NCBI GenBank assembly: GCA_021464245.1
Contig: JADCRB010000075.1
Location: 806,001 to 870,000 of the forward strand
Direction: 5' to 3'
Origin: Carallia brachiata
Taxonomy: Eukaryota; Streptophyta; Magnoliopsida; Malpighiales; Rhizophoraceae
DNA length: 64,000 nt
The notes under the pieces were generated by a model. The model saw nothing but the letters and a program-made list of their open reading frames with translations. It was not told the origin of the DNA and made no database searches. Made by a program: the position numbers and the translations under genes. Below, one piece after another: positions 12,183 to 25,300 of this stretch. Position 1 is the stretch's first letter. Each line of letters opens with the position of its first letter.

Positions 12183-14435
12183 AAATTTGTTTTCATCAGG
12201 TTAGTGCGGAAATAAGTCACTCCCTAGTGTGCAAGTTTATCAGAATGTGTCAATTCTATATATTTTTTTGTGTTACAGTTTTCTAGTTTTTGGTTTTTAG
12301 TGTGTGCCAATCTTTTTCTCTTTTTTAATCCTTGCTTTGTAGAGGATTTCCAACAACGGTTTGTGTGCCATATTTTGTAGTAATTCCCATTTGTTTTTAG
12401 ATGACAATTTTCTTTTCTTTATTTATTTATTTATTTTTTGGTCACGCTGGTCTAACCCATTGATTAAATATTGTATGGGGATGGTAGAACTGCGCCTGGT
12501 TGGCTTTTGCTCCTTCTTGGTACTCGTTTTCTTTTGAGGTTTGTATATTGTATTAGTATATATTTGTTTGAATGAGGACAAGCCCGAAATATGTGCAACT
12601 TTCTTCTCCCAAACAGCCACATTAGTTGAAGAAAAATGAAGCCAAGCATGTGCCACATGCATCGTTTCGAGAAGAAAAATGCTTTATTCCAACGAAACTA
12701 CCAGAAGCCATCTAACAGTCTTTCCCTTTTTTTGTTTTTTTAATCAAAGTTTGGCAAGTGATACAAAGGATTTTGTTTTATAATAAGAAAATGAGAATAT
12801 AAGAGTAATACTATATAGTTTCAAAGAACATTTCATCCATTAGAAGAATAAACTCTATAAGAATAAGTTTAATTTTACTAACGTCAAAGCCTTTTGGCCC
12901 GAACACTTTTTTCTTAAATCACAAAGATCAGGGTTACAAAGAGATTGTTACAAAAATTCATCGTCCTCTTAATTTCTATTTTCATTTACTAGTTGACCCA
13001 CAAGATGGTTCCCGACACCTGTTCCCGAGCACCCACATAAACGTAACTGTCCATCGGCTCAAAGCAGAAACAAAGCAAATCTAAATTATTAAGGAATTGG
13101 CTTTATCAATTTAAATCACAGTTGTTACGTGAACGGTTCACATGACCACCACGACTAAAAGGAAGGACACATGCGTGCCGCTTGGGGGGGCCGTGCCAGC
13201 GTTTTCTTTTATTTGATGGCAGGATGGCCATTATTCGACCTACTTCATCGGCAATCGTCTGGCAAGAATTTTTTTTGCCAAACCCAGATTCCATGCATTC
13301 ATTAATCAAAAGAAATAAGGAAAAAATTCCATGCTCCAAAAAACCTAAGGGTTACTCCGCAAGGCCAATCCATGGAGGGTGATTGAAGCCTAAGATCAAG
13401 CCGAAAGGCAGGCGTAGTCTGCGTAGAGCAGGTGAATATTCTTAAATCTTGTACTACCCCAACCATTGTATCCAGAGTGGGAATGATGCGGATGCATTAG
13501 TTCCCACTAGCACGTTTCCAATTTTTCTCACCATCAAATTCTAACCCCGAAATGGTTTATACGGGCAAGCCATAATCGACACCGAAATCCCCCGCGTGTT
13601 GGCCACAACACCTGAGTTTTAAAATATCAGAGGAATTTCTAAATAGATTCGTTTTTTTTAATGAGTATAATTTAATTATAATTTTACACTATAATTTTAT
13701 ATTATATAATAAATAAAATTTACTTAAATAAAAATAAAAATAAGAATAATATTATATATTATTAAACGATGAATTAATTTTACTTAAAATAAAAAAAAAA
13801 TAAAATTATCAGATAATCTAAAATTAAATGCATCTCGAAGCGCCTACGTACGTAAAACAAGGGATAAGCTCTCATTCTAATGACGAATGGATGCTTGTCG
13901 GCATGTTAAGGTAGGACAAACAAAAAAATGTCATTTTTTGAAAAATCTTTTTTAGTTAATTAGTTCCGACATCGCTGAAAACATCTTCAGTAGTACCACT
14001 ATATTCATTTTTATTTTTCAAGACAAATTTTCTTGCAAATAACAAATTCCTTGTCCCTTTCTGCCCTTTGTCTCAAAACCCACAAATGTACCAAATAGTT
14101 AGAACTCTAACAAAGACATTAAGATGGAAGATGCAACATACTCACAGATGAAATGAATGCCTATCTACATAACAGGACATTAATGGCAATTTTATGTGAT
14201 GAAGAGGGAAATACTACTAAATCCCAAATGGCCAGGGCTTGTCAAAAATGAAATTCACATCAGGCAATGGAAACTAAAAGATAAAGGCAAAGACTATTTC
14301 GTAATTATATTTAGATGGTAGAAAAAGCATTACAAGTACAAGGCCTAAAAGGATGGCTTTATTACAAATAAAAGTAATATTGGGTTCCCAGATAACAAAA
14401 AACTGTAGATTAAACCTGAGCATAACCTTGTAAGT
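12183..14435. other. 3' flank of the arabinogalactan-protein gene and intergenic spacer
   Basis: The first few hundred bases are T-rich and probably hold the 3' untranslated region, possibly with a short last exon at 12279-12286. Beyond about 12700 the DNA is AT-rich with a mixed-composition patch at 12980-13620. I see no supported exon on either strand. The end of the stretch should hold the 3' untranslated region of the minus-strand proline-rich gene. Confidence 0.5.
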
Positions 14436-14888
14436 CTAAAACAAGACGATGACACAAAGTAGACATGCCAAAACTGAGGCAAGGTAAAGAGGTGAACAAG
14501 GAGTAGAGTAATTCCCATAGGGCTCATATCCAACAGGATAAGGAGGGGGGTATGGGCAGCACTGAACTGGAAATGGTGAGCAATTGACTTGAGAAGGAGG
14601 TGAAGGCGGAGCACCGTATTCAGGGTAGCCAGAAAGTGGTGGAGGGGGTGGTGATGAACCATATATTGGGTAGCCTGAAAGGGGAGCCGGTGGCGGTGGA
14701 ACGCCCTCTAGTGGGAAGTTTGGAGATGGTGGATTAAGAGGATGGCAGGGGTATTGACAAACTGTACAATTCATACAACCAGTTGGCGTGGGAATCTCAT
14801 CCCAAGCAACTTTTCTTGAACCAGCATGATCAATCTTCAAGAATGACAACAACAGCGTGACAAGGAAAGCAAAGTTTACAGGTAACAT
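14436..14888 (-). CDS. Secreted proline-rich (extensin/HRGP-like) cell-wall protein, 150 aa
   Basis: The chosen start gives a clear signal peptide (MLPVNFAFLVTLLLSFLKI); an upstream in-frame start 16 codons earlier would bury it. The mature part contains a Cys cluster, CMNCTVCQYPCHP, then Pro-rich repeats of the form PPPPPLSGYP with Tyr and Gly, then a second Cys-containing segment (CCPYPPPYPVGY). The C-terminal end is hydrophobic (LYLASVLACLLCVIVLF), as in GPI-anchored or tail-anchored wall proteins. The CxxCxxCxxPC pattern followed by SPPPP-type repeats is typical of small plant hydroxyproline-rich glycoproteins. The likely role is structural, at the wall or plasma membrane; no specific partner can be named. 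A single coding exon is assumed. The minus-strand Nudix gene lies just upstream in the same orientation. Confidence 0.8.
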   Translation of the reverse strand: MLPVNFAFLVTLLLSFLKIDHAGSRKVAWDEIPTPTGCMNCTVCQYPCHPLNPPSPNFPLEGVPPPPAPLSGYPIYGSSPPPPPLSGYPEYGAPPSPPSQVNCSPFPVQCCPYPPPYPVGYEPYGNYSTPCSPLYLASVLACLLCVIVLF

Positions 14889-15432
14889 GTGTCTACCCAG
14901 CTCAGAGTTCACCACCTCAAACAATAAATATGGCAAACCAGAATATGGTTGTAATCTGGGAGGAAATCATACCGACCGACAATTCCTAGTTATAGATAAT
15001 TGAAAGAACCTCTGAAACTCAGGTTTGAGACGTAAAGACAAGTTAAATGATCTGGGGGGCACATTTTTTTCCTCTGTTCTTCGGACTTTGTGCCGCATGG
15101 CAGACCACCTGTCATGAATATGGGAAGTGGCCACAAGCTGAAAATTATGTTTTACAAACTAAGGCGCATACACATGGCAGGATATGCGTCTGTCTATGTC
15201 AAGGCAAATGCATGCAAAACGGAAAGCACCCATTAAAGTTTATAACTTGGATGAAATTTATTAGGATCTTCTCACTTTACAATATTTTTTTGCGATGTGA
15301 GATTTCGAGATGCTGAAAGGATGCATCTCCATAATAATCAAAGAGAGCGAGACATTAATAAATGAAATAATATTGTCACACAGCAAATAAGAGTCAATAT
15401 AAAACCTGTTTCTATAGGCTATGAGAAGGACT
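14889..15432. other. Spacer between two minus-strand genes
   Basis: Presumed promoter and leader of the proline-rich gene plus the 3' untranslated region of the Nudix gene. No further exon was found. Confidence 0.5.
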
Positions 15433-18400
15433 TCACTGCTTCAAATCCCGGACGTTTGCATACAAGTAACTTGTTTGGTCGGTGAAAATTGTTCCGCTAG
15501 CTATTGGAGAAAACCCAGTGTAATCCCGGTCTATCTTTGCCAAGCACACGGCAGTAATGTGCTTGAAAATATCATGCTTCTGGGCAAAAGGTTGAGCTGC
15601 AAAATCCTCCAGTGGCATCCACTACAAACAGAGACAAGCTATTATGTTAGAAAGCTTTATCAATTATATGAGAAAAGGCTATCTAGGCCTAGCTTTAACA
15701 TGATAGTACAAAGAGAGATGTATCTACTGCATAGGCAAGACAAGAAGTTAAAGAGGAAACATGGGGAATGGACATAAAGACGCAGTAGCTTGCTTAACAC
15801 AGTCCTTTTTCCAGAGGCAAACTCACCTGCACTGCAAGCAGGACCAATAGGTACATAACTGCATATTTGACACAATGCAATGTTGCTCAACTAATCTTCT
15901 CTCATGTAATGGAATAAAAGACAGGCTTTAATGTTAGAGGTATGATGCGTGGCATTGCACTGGAAATTATGTACAGCTAATTTGGTGCTACTAAAAGGAT
16001 TTTATATTGGGCAAGTCAAAGCGTCAACGCCATAGGGAAAGCCTAGAGGCTGACACTTTCACCAAAATTTGCCATATTTGTGGAACAAAGAACTTGCTCA
16101 TATGCACAAAACTTCAGATCATTTCTTGTCAGAATTCTAACTTTGAACTTAGAGGATTGGCTTAGAGAACACACAAATCCTGTGTTTTTTCAGAAGTTTT
16201 TCTAGCGAAAAAATGAAAATGCCGGGATTCATGGAAAGCAATAGTGCGACAAAATTGAAGGCATATGCAACTGGATAATAAGAATCAAATTTAGTTATTA
16301 GCTTAATACATTGCCTAGAATTACCTGAGCTGCCTCAATTTCTAGCTCCTGCTTCTGAATTTCAAATGATAATGGACGCAGCATGCACAGGAAAAATAAA
16401 TCTGACTTCTCAAAAAACAATTTGTGTGACTGCCTGAAAGTCAGAGACATAAACATGTAAGAGAACGTGTGAATGCATCCAGTTACTGAACTTGAAAATC
16501 CTTATCCAATAGTTGAGCTGCAAAATGAGCTACAAAAACATATAAATCTATTTGTGCTGAAATTTCAACATTGAAGTACAGAGCCATGGTATCATAAACT
16601 TCAATGCATCAAAGCCTAGACTGGGATAAGCAAGTTTGTTACCTTGAAGGTATGCCTGAGGAAAAAATTAATGTCATCACAATCATGAACATCAATTTGC
16701 ATTACCGGAAAATGATTGTTTACCAAGAATTTGGACAACCCAAGCTTTCCACTACTTGATGACTTTGTCTTAGCTTTTCCAATAACCAAAATTTTGTTCC
16801 CTATTTTTTCGAAGTCTCTGTAAGGTTTCCAATAATTCTTTTTTCTGATCTACATTAGACTTATCACAGGCAGCTTATGTGGTTTTCATTTGTAGCCCAT
16901 ATGATCCATCACACCATATTGCACAACATAATACTATAGACACACTAAATCAGGATACTTCTATTGAGCATCAAGAATGTTGTTTTGACATTTACCATTT
17001 TCAATCAAGCTTCCAAGTGAACTAAATTAGGTCAGTCATTGGGTAATGGGTATGCAAATATATGATGGATAAATTTTATGCTTGCCTCCGCAGGCTCAAT
17101 AGGCCCCGACAGTCATTGGGTAATGGGTATGCAAATATATGATGGATAAATTTTATGCTTGCCTCCGCAGGCTCACCAGGCCCCGACCTAACTCCATGAT
17201 TTCATCTCAACTTACACAACCAACAACCAAGCCTTAATCCCAAATTTAAGCACATCTCATCTCCAAAAACAATCTTAAGTTAAAAGTCAAGACAAGAAAA
17301 TTGAAAACACCGATAGTCTGAAGACAAAATAATATTAAAAACCGCCAATAAAAGCTTCTCACCTGAATGCTACAATCTCTAGAAACTGTGTATCAATCTG
17401 AGATATGAAAAGGCATGGCCTTAGAAAGACATATACTCTACGATGAAAGATGAACAGGTGCAGAATAAATCTACATCACAGGCATATTACTTACTCCAGT
17501 CTCTTCTTTGACTTCTCTCATAGCTGCCATAAAGATATCCTCATTCTGTATGGTCAATAACCTATTTAGTTGCTTAAATAGGTGCACTAATTTATATTAC
17601 ATTAGAACAACACATGCAAGCATGCACCTGATCAACAACTCCAGTAGGAATTTTCCACACACCGGTCCCTCGAAATCTACCACTCTTTTCCTGAACTACA
17701 AGGACCTATGAAACATAAAAATTCCTGATTTGAAATGAGCAAGCAAATAGATAAGGTTGCTGAATACATTGTGGATTCTATCCCAAAATCAGATGACTTG
17801 CGTTAGAGAATCTTAAACTAGAGGACGCAACAACATATTGTTGTTATGCTTCTGGTTTGGAATCCGAAACAGTATGGCATAACAAAAAATTTGAGCCAGC
17901 CAAAAAGGAAAGCTACTTCCCAGATCTTTCTAGGGTAACTAAATTTAAATCTTTTAATTGAGGCTGACATCAGAGGTATATATTGCTAAGAAGGTGAGGG
18001 ATTGCACAAGAAAAGGACAATAAAACCACTGATGAGACTATAAGAGAGAAATCACACATTTTTTCGTCATGCTAGGATTTGAGAGACGTACTCCAGGGGC
18101 ATTATGGTGGAATGAGGTGAGATAGCCACCAGCCTTACACACCAAAACAGTGCATAACTGGTAGGTAAAAGATTGCATATGTGGATATATGTTCCAATGA
18201 GGGGGAGAAAAACAAACCTAGTTTCCATTCCAGACAAAGCTGAAACATAGAACAAGCAAAATCGGTAAGAGGAGTTGAGAAAAAATGTTGGGGAGCACGG
18301 CCTACCTCTCTTTTATCATTCAAGACGATGCCACCAACACCTACTCTGTGTGAGGCATTAGCAGGAATGGTGCTCGCGGTTTCGGGAATCCAGCAAACAA

Positions 18401-19212
18401 GCATGAGGTAATTTGGTTCAGCATGGTGGTACCAAAAACCTTCCTATCATCAGCATAAGAGATGCACAAACAGCAATAAAAATTACCTTCTCTTCTCGGC
18501 CTAACGACAATAGATCTTTCACATAAACCACACAAACAACACATGAAAGAACTAATTTGCAAAAATATTCCTTGGTGCAAAGAAATTAATTAATTAATTA
18601 CCTTAACCGCTGTCTCAACAAGATTTACAAGAGCAATTGGCAACTTAATCCAAATTCCCTTCTTCCCCTGCAAATTTTTTGACAGACAAACCAAAACAAA
18701 ACAAAGTTAATTAAAGCTCCAAACACTAGAATTTTCTAGAATTTCTTCCTTCAGCCATGACAACGATTCCAGACACTACTATACATTATGATAAACAAAA
18801 CTAAAACGTGCGTCTGAGCACTTTCAGAATTTCTTTTTTTTTTTTTTAAATGCAAAGTATAGAGAAACAAGAAAAAAAGCTCCATAAAGTCATAAACTAG
18901 TTTTTTTTTTTTTTCTGATTAATTCACTCTCACTAAAATCGAACTCGAACTTTCGGAAAACAATTCCAGACACTAGAGTATAAGATAAGATAAACAAAAC
19001 TAAAAGTGAGGAAAATGAAGAAGCCAAACAAACACCTGATGCCGCCACTGAGAAATGGAAGCTCTGAGAAGGAGAAGGAAGAATTCAGGATCCATAGGCT
19101 CTTTCAACTCCACAATTACGCCTCCGTGATCATCTTCCATTCCGATTAGTAATTTATCATCATAATGTTCCCCGTTCTCACGCGCCTCCTCCATCGCCGG
19201 CCGGCCGGCCAT
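15433..19212 (-). CDS. Nudix hydrolase of the plant NUDT2/NUDT10 type
   Basis: Eight exons on the minus strand: 19036-19212, 18602-18667, 18306-18443, 17628-17705, 17495-17545, 17363-17397, 16325-16433 and 15433-15621. All junctions are GT-AG and in phase, giving 280 aa, the usual length of this subfamily. The N-terminal half has the plant pre-Nudix domain (DDHGGVIVELKEPMDPEFF and EGFWYHHAEPNYLMLVCWIP). The Nudix box is a perfect match to GX5EX7REUXEEXGU: it starts at the G of GVVDQNED and continues through AAMREVKEETG, split across exons 4 to 6. Relatives hydrolyse ADP-ribose and NADH-type nucleoside diphosphates in the cytosol and take part in stress and redox responses; the exact substrate cannot be read from sequence. 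A 5' leader intron at about 19222-19314 is likely. Intron 6 holds a 77-bp tandem duplication. Confidence 0.95.
17033..17186. repeat. 77-bp tandem duplication in a Nudix intron
   Basis: Two adjacent copies, 17033-17109 and 17110-17186, are almost identical and differ by two bases near the end (CAATAGG against CACCAGG). They lie in intron 6 of the Nudix gene, away from the splice sites. The near identity implies a recent duplication. Confidence 0.9.
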
Positions 19213-19439
19213 AAATTTAACCTACAAGAAAACTCAGTGTCAAAAGTGAAAACACACACACAAAAAAAACAAAAAAAACAAAAAAAAAAAAGGCTAAACG
19301 AAGCGAGTGCGTACCTGATTAAATAAGAGCGAAAAAAGCAAGTTTGATTTGATGAGAAAAATACTAATGAACAGCTTCGAAAATGCAAGAAAAAATGGAG
19401 CAAAAATGTGTAGATTTTATAGTGAGCTTTGTTTGGAGG

Positions 19440-19610
19440 CGGGACAGCCACGATGACGTAATCCCACCCGTATGATCGACCAGTGGGATTTCGTGGCCGA
19501 CGTCATCTGGGACCCGCTGCTCTTTTAGCCGCCTCTTTTATTGGCGTCTGGGCGACTGGGCCTACCAATCGTTCAAAAAAACAAAAGTCATTGGTATGGG
19601 CCTACCAATG
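19440..19610 (-). promoter_or_regulatory. Probable Nudix-gene promoter with bZIP/CRE-like sites
   Basis: This GC-richer block lies just upstream of the Nudix leader. It contains TGACGTAA at 19454-19461 and GACGTCAT at 19499-19506, both ACGT-core sites of the TGA/bZIP class. Two copies of GGGCCTACCAAT lie near 19558 and 19599. TGA-type control would fit a redox/stress Nudix gene, but that is inference. Confidence 0.45.
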
Positions 19611-22340
19611 CGTGGACCACCTTAGGAGTTTCATTTGAATTCATCTGTAATTTAATTTCAATGGTGTCATTGACATCGTTTTAAAAATATATACTTTTTT
19701 TTCATTTATATAAATTTTAAAATGGCTTCATATTTATATTATTTTAAATAAATTTGACTAAATCGTCTAAATAATTTCATATTTCTATTATTTGATATAG
19801 ATTCTGACTAAATGTTTAATTATCTATTTTTTAAAAATAAAATTATACTAATTATATTATATAGTCGATCGGACTTTATATCTAATTTTATTAAATATTT
19901 TAATAATGCATAATTTTATAATATAAATGACATTCTTTAATTATTACAGCGAGGGCATTTGAGATTTTGGAGCGACACTTTTGCAATTTTAGGTGTTTGG
20001 ATTATTGGAAAAAAAAAAAAAACGACTAAAGTGGCCTATCCATGCTATGTGCCACCAGCACAACATATGAGTATGATGACGAACTGTGTTGTCATGTTAT
20101 GTCCTTGTAATGACGATAATGTGCAGTCAGAAGTGGACCCACTCATTATTGTTTGAGATTCTGTAGTAGTTATTTAATGATAATTTAATATATTATTTTT
20201 TATTAATTTAAATCTAAATTCTTTTACTGTCATTTATCTTTAAAAGTTTTAAAAAATTTATGTCATTGCCAACTTATTGGCAGTAAAGTCAAACGGTCCA
20301 TACAGATCAAAAAGAGGTCATGGCCCTAAGAAGATTGAAATTTGAAAAATTAAGTCAAAAAAAAAAAAGAAATTTTTGAAAGCACTGGGTCCCATACAAA
20401 GCTCATGGCCCCTTGGGCTTATGGGCATTTTAAGGGTTCGCCATAACTTTATGGGCTAAATCCAAACAATTGGATCGCTGACTCCTCCTTGCTAGTGTCT
20501 TGGGTCAATTTGATTGGCCCGTATTATGTGTATTATTTTAGGTGGTACTCAAACCCATGAGTTACATCAAAAGTGCTTAATTTTCGTGGATCTTGAGAAT
20601 GCGTGGTCTTTTAATAATTTTGTAACGGTACTATAGCTTTTTATAGGATAAAAAAAAGGGCTTAATTTCTGTCATAGAGGAATACGCTCCCTATTTTACA
20701 GGGTAAATCTGATTATATACACTGTAAAATCAAAAGAACAAATCTTAACTATCTTATAAATATTATTGGATCATTCGATATCTTGTAAAAATAATGTATA
20801 CTTAATCTCATCAATTACCTGAACAATGATTCAAACTCATGACTGTATAATTCGAATGAGGTCTTTTAAGCATTAGATCAGCGACAGTCAGGAAAATAAT
20901 TTTCTACATCTGCTGAATAATCCGTTTGAAGTGAATGGTTTTAAGTTTTAACCACAAAAATATTTATTTTTATAAAAATGACTTATGAGACTCGAACCTT
21001 AACTTAAAATAAATTTGGATTAATTAAAATGTTTGGGACTTATAAAACAGTTTTAATGAACGAGTTGTTCTATTAAAATAGTGAATTTATACGGGACTAA
21101 TTTGTTAAGCATTCCTCACTTAAATTTTAACCGTGAATGGATATAAAATAGACAGAAAATTAGTATGAAATGCTTCTTCTTATTCTGTTTGCTTTAAAAA
21201 AATTGAAAAATGATGACATGATAATTGCAAGTGTACAGAAATCCCATTGCAATCTATGTGATTCAAACAGGAGTGAAAATTTTCTCAAGTTGATAATTAT
21301 TTGTAACTATTATTGTCTTTAAACAGATGGCATGGCATAGCATGTAATGTGCCCATTTCTTTTCAAGTAGGAACATGAAGACTGTCAATCAATTGCCAGC
21401 TATAGACATCATGAATAATCATAGAAGGCATTTACAGTTGTTAGCAAAAATACAGCAATTTTTTGGTCCACAATAATACAAGATTGAAACAACATTCAAA
21501 TATTCAATCCTCAATTTTAACTTTTACCTTTTTGACTTTACCCAACAATGCCAATAGATGACTTCAAACTTAATGCTTGGGGTAAGGTCCATAAAAATGC
21601 TTAAACATTTTTTTTTCTTTGGAACTTGAAAAAATGTAAATTATCTGTTTGGCCTGTTTAGATTGTAAGTCACTCTTTTCATTTATTGTCTACTCAAGGT
21701 ATAAATTTTGACATTTTAATTCAACATATATTTTTTTATAAAAAAGACTAATTATTTAAATATTAATAGATTTTACGATTTTTTCCACACTTAAATGATC
21801 AACAGTATCAAACAAGTCTCATTTGTTAAGTTATTTTTTTTCTAGTTAAAAAAAAAATGATGCCCAGTTTATTAACGGATATATGAAAATGTACAGTAAT
21901 ACTGTTAACAGTTGCCGTTGACATTATTTCTTTATAGAAAAGGACTAGAAAGCTACAAGAAATTTTCTTCTAAATTCTTCTCCATGAAGATTATATCATA
22001 ATTACTATATGTTACCGAATCCTGATCAAAATCATTCAATCAGAAACCTCAACCCTGAAATCCTTATAGAAAAAGGGGAGAGAGATTTTCTTTGGATAGA
22101 AGGGTAATAAAGTAATTTCAATTCCATGTTGTGATCAAATGCTTGTTTTGGCTCTTGGGGGTCTCCTTAAAAGAAGCAAAACATTCCATAACATTAACAT
22201 CTGAAATTTTTAGCACATAAGAAAGGAAGAAAGAGAGAAAGTGAGGGGAAAAAAAAAAACATTGATCAAACAGAAGGTGGGTTTTAGAGAGAGAGAGAGA
22301 GAGAGTAGAGAGAGAAAAGAGAGAGAGAGAGAGATTCACC
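19611..22340. other. Intergenic region between the divergent Nudix and SRT1 genes
   Basis: AT-rich spacer, with short segments around 20820-21010 that look like degraded repeat sequence. No exon was found. The last 250 bases are the SRT1 leader and contain a GA microsatellite at about 22288-22334 that runs up to the ATG. Confidence 0.5.
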
Positions 22341-25300
22341 ATGTCTTTGGGCTATGCAGAGAAGCTTTCATATATAGAAGACGTGGGCAATGTTGGAATG
22401 ACAGAGTTTTTCGACCCGTCTCATGTTTTGCAGGATAAAGTAACGATCTTTCTTCTCATTATTGTGCTTTTTCATTACATGGGGGTTTCTTTTTTCTTGT
22501 GTCTTGTGTTCTTGTCTTCCGTACTTGTTGTTATTGCTAATTGTTCATTCCCATCATCACTTGAAACAGCTTTAGTGTTATTTTTGCTTAGATTTTGTCT
22601 TTCTCTGATGCCTGCTGGGAGATAACTTAAATATTCAATACTTTGCTTAATCTGTTCGGATTTACGCTTGTTGGTGTTCGATGGGATCTGATTTGTGGGT
22701 ATTGGTTGTTGTTGTTGTTAGTGAAATTGTGTTTGATTAGGATGACTTGCATTGTCATGTGGATAGGAAATACTTAGGGGTGTTGATGGGGTGGATGAAA
22801 GTTCAAAAAGAACTGTGTCCTTCGATTTTCTTGGTGTTCAATTTTATCGCAATGGAGTTCTTTTTCTCACTACTAATTCTTTGGAGTAGACCGTGGCGCA
22901 CCTGACTGTGTTGTGAATTTCAATATTTTCCTAATGCATGCTGGGAGTTTTTATGAGGGAGCATTTTAATATGACTTGAAGTGTTTTGTTTTGTTTGGCT
23001 TAATGGGTTGTTGCTGGGTAGTGGTGGCATTCTTTGGTTGTGCCAGACAATTTGATTGCTGGAGGACCCATGTTGAGATTCAGCGACTGCTAAAAATTTT
23101 TGGTTTAGGATCAGGGTGGGCTGAAATGTTAGAGCTGCACTGAGCTTAAGACGTGTTGCTATCAAAATGTGGATGGAAATTGTATTGTCGAGACTCAAGA
23201 AACTAAAGTTTGACCATTTTTTGTAAAATGCGGAAGAGAGGGGCAAAATCATGGACGGTTTAGAGCGTTAATAGATTTTGTTGTGCACTCATGCATAATC
23301 TGTATTCTGCCACACGGATGCATGTACGGGAGTGCATATGGATATAAGCATATGTTTTCCTGTAATTTAAAGTGAAAGCTTGGTTGTGAACTTTTCTCAT
23401 CTCATTTTCATATTGCAGAGCTCTTCTTATTTTTAGGTTTTGTCGTAAGGTTGGTCTTATTTCTATCAACTTGCTTTGATTTTGTCTTGGCAGATTGAAC
23501 AACTTGTCAAGATGATACAAAAGGTCTGAACTCGCAGTATTCAGTTGTGTGTTTAATGGATATATTATTTTGTTGGTATTAATTTAATGAGCCTCTTCAA
23601 GTTTTTTGTTTGTACTTGCAGAGTAAGCATCTAGTGGTGTTTACAGGTGCAGGAGTATCAACATCTTGTGGCATACCTGATTTTCGGGGCCCCAAAGGAA
23701 TTTGGACATTGCAGGTAAATGTTGTGAATTTTGTTTGGTTCCGGGAATCTGTTGAGCTTCCTTTGTCTTATAGAAGCACCTCAATCTTTGAGGGGTTCCT
23801 CCCCTAGTTGAATAGCTTTTGCTAGACTATGAAAACTTTGTGGTAGGCCAATCAATTATGGGGAACAGCTAATGTACGGCGTCTTATACCATCAATTTTA
23901 ACTCGAACTTACCATTCCACTATCTGAAAGTAAAAAGTTGTTTTCCTTTTTGCATAGAATGTACTTGTAATCCATTGAGGATGTAGTCGGGTTGATTTCT
24001 TTCATTTTTCAGAAAATGCTATTATTTTATTAAGTAGTGGCTAGAAAAATGAAAATAAGGTTTAAATGCTTAAGAACTATTCTTATGCCTTATGTTGTTG
24101 ACCTATTACTTCTGTACGGTCAAAAGCAATTTAGTTACAACCGGAAGGTATACTATCTTCTAAGCACTGGATTTCCTTTTCTTTTCCTTTTTCCCCCCCT
24201 GAAAGAAGCGTTTACATGTATTTATGGAAACAAATCCTCGCTGTGTCCACTATTCTCTGGCCTACAATTGAAGTAAACAAATCAATCATGTAGTTGTATG
24301 TTTCTTTGGATCTTACTTTAAATCTATTACTCGTTGCAGCGTGAAGGGAAACCTTTACCTGGAGCATCCCTGCCATTCCATCGAGCAATGCCAAGCATAA
24401 CTCATATGGCATTGGTTGAACTTGAGAAGGCTGGCATTTTAAAGTTTGTTATTAGTCAGGTAGGAGTTCGTTACTCCATTACTGGAAATATATCTTACGT
24501 ATTTTAAAGTTCGGAATAATATTTTAGCCTCTTGTAAAGGCTAGTTCTCCAATATGGTAATATGAGTCAATGCGTCTATGTTTAATTATGGTAAGCTTAT
24601 GATGTCTTTTTCTGTTTGACTGCATAGATTTGTATGTGTTATCATGTGCATGTTGAGCAATAGGAGTTCTGAAATGCGTGTGCATTTGTCTGTGTGTGAG
24701 AGCAAGAGGGAGAGATAAATAATTTCTGGTTTTCTGCTGTAAGCCGATGATGCACATTATTCTATGCATTCATGCAAGCCACAAAAAAATGTTGCCTACA
24801 TATATAGGGCCTTTTTTGCCTGATTCAGTTATTCCTCCAATGGTTGAATATTTATTCTTATGTGCAAGAAAATTAGCTTATTGTATTGTTCTTACAAGGC
24901 TTCTTACTTTTTTTTACCAGAATGTTGATGGCCTACATCTTCGGTCTGGAATTCCAAGGGAGAAACTTGCTGAGTTACATGGGAACTCCTTCATGGAGGC
25001 ATGCCCTTCATGTGGAGTCGAGTATGATAAAAATCCCTGTGCACCCTTGTTCTCTCTCCAACCTTCCTCGTCCTCCCCCCTTTGGTTCTTCTCCTTGCAT
25101 TTTCTGTGTTATTGTGGTTTATGTTGCTTGGACTGGATATGAGTATGCAGCAGATACCTGTACCTGACAAAAGATATTGTCAGATTTTTCTTATCCTTGT
25201 TTCTATTCAGATGTTCCGCTCAAGTGCTTGTTTCCATTCAAGGTGTCTGCTGTGAGTCTGACATGGGTCAGAGCAGCAAGAATTATATTAGATTGAGAGC

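Noticed and set aside
12163..12199. A 37-nt intron ending at the TTTTCATCAG before 12200 at the end of the arabinogalactan-protein gene
   Set aside because: Too short for a plant intron; the longer alternative to 12278 is kept as a possibility.
15421..15777. 118-codon plus-strand frame over the last Nudix exon
   Set aside because: Overlaps the antisense of the well-supported Nudix terminal exon and has no motif.
17033..17186. Possible CRISPR-like repeat
   Set aside because: Only two adjacent copies without spacers, inside a plant intron; a simple tandem duplication.
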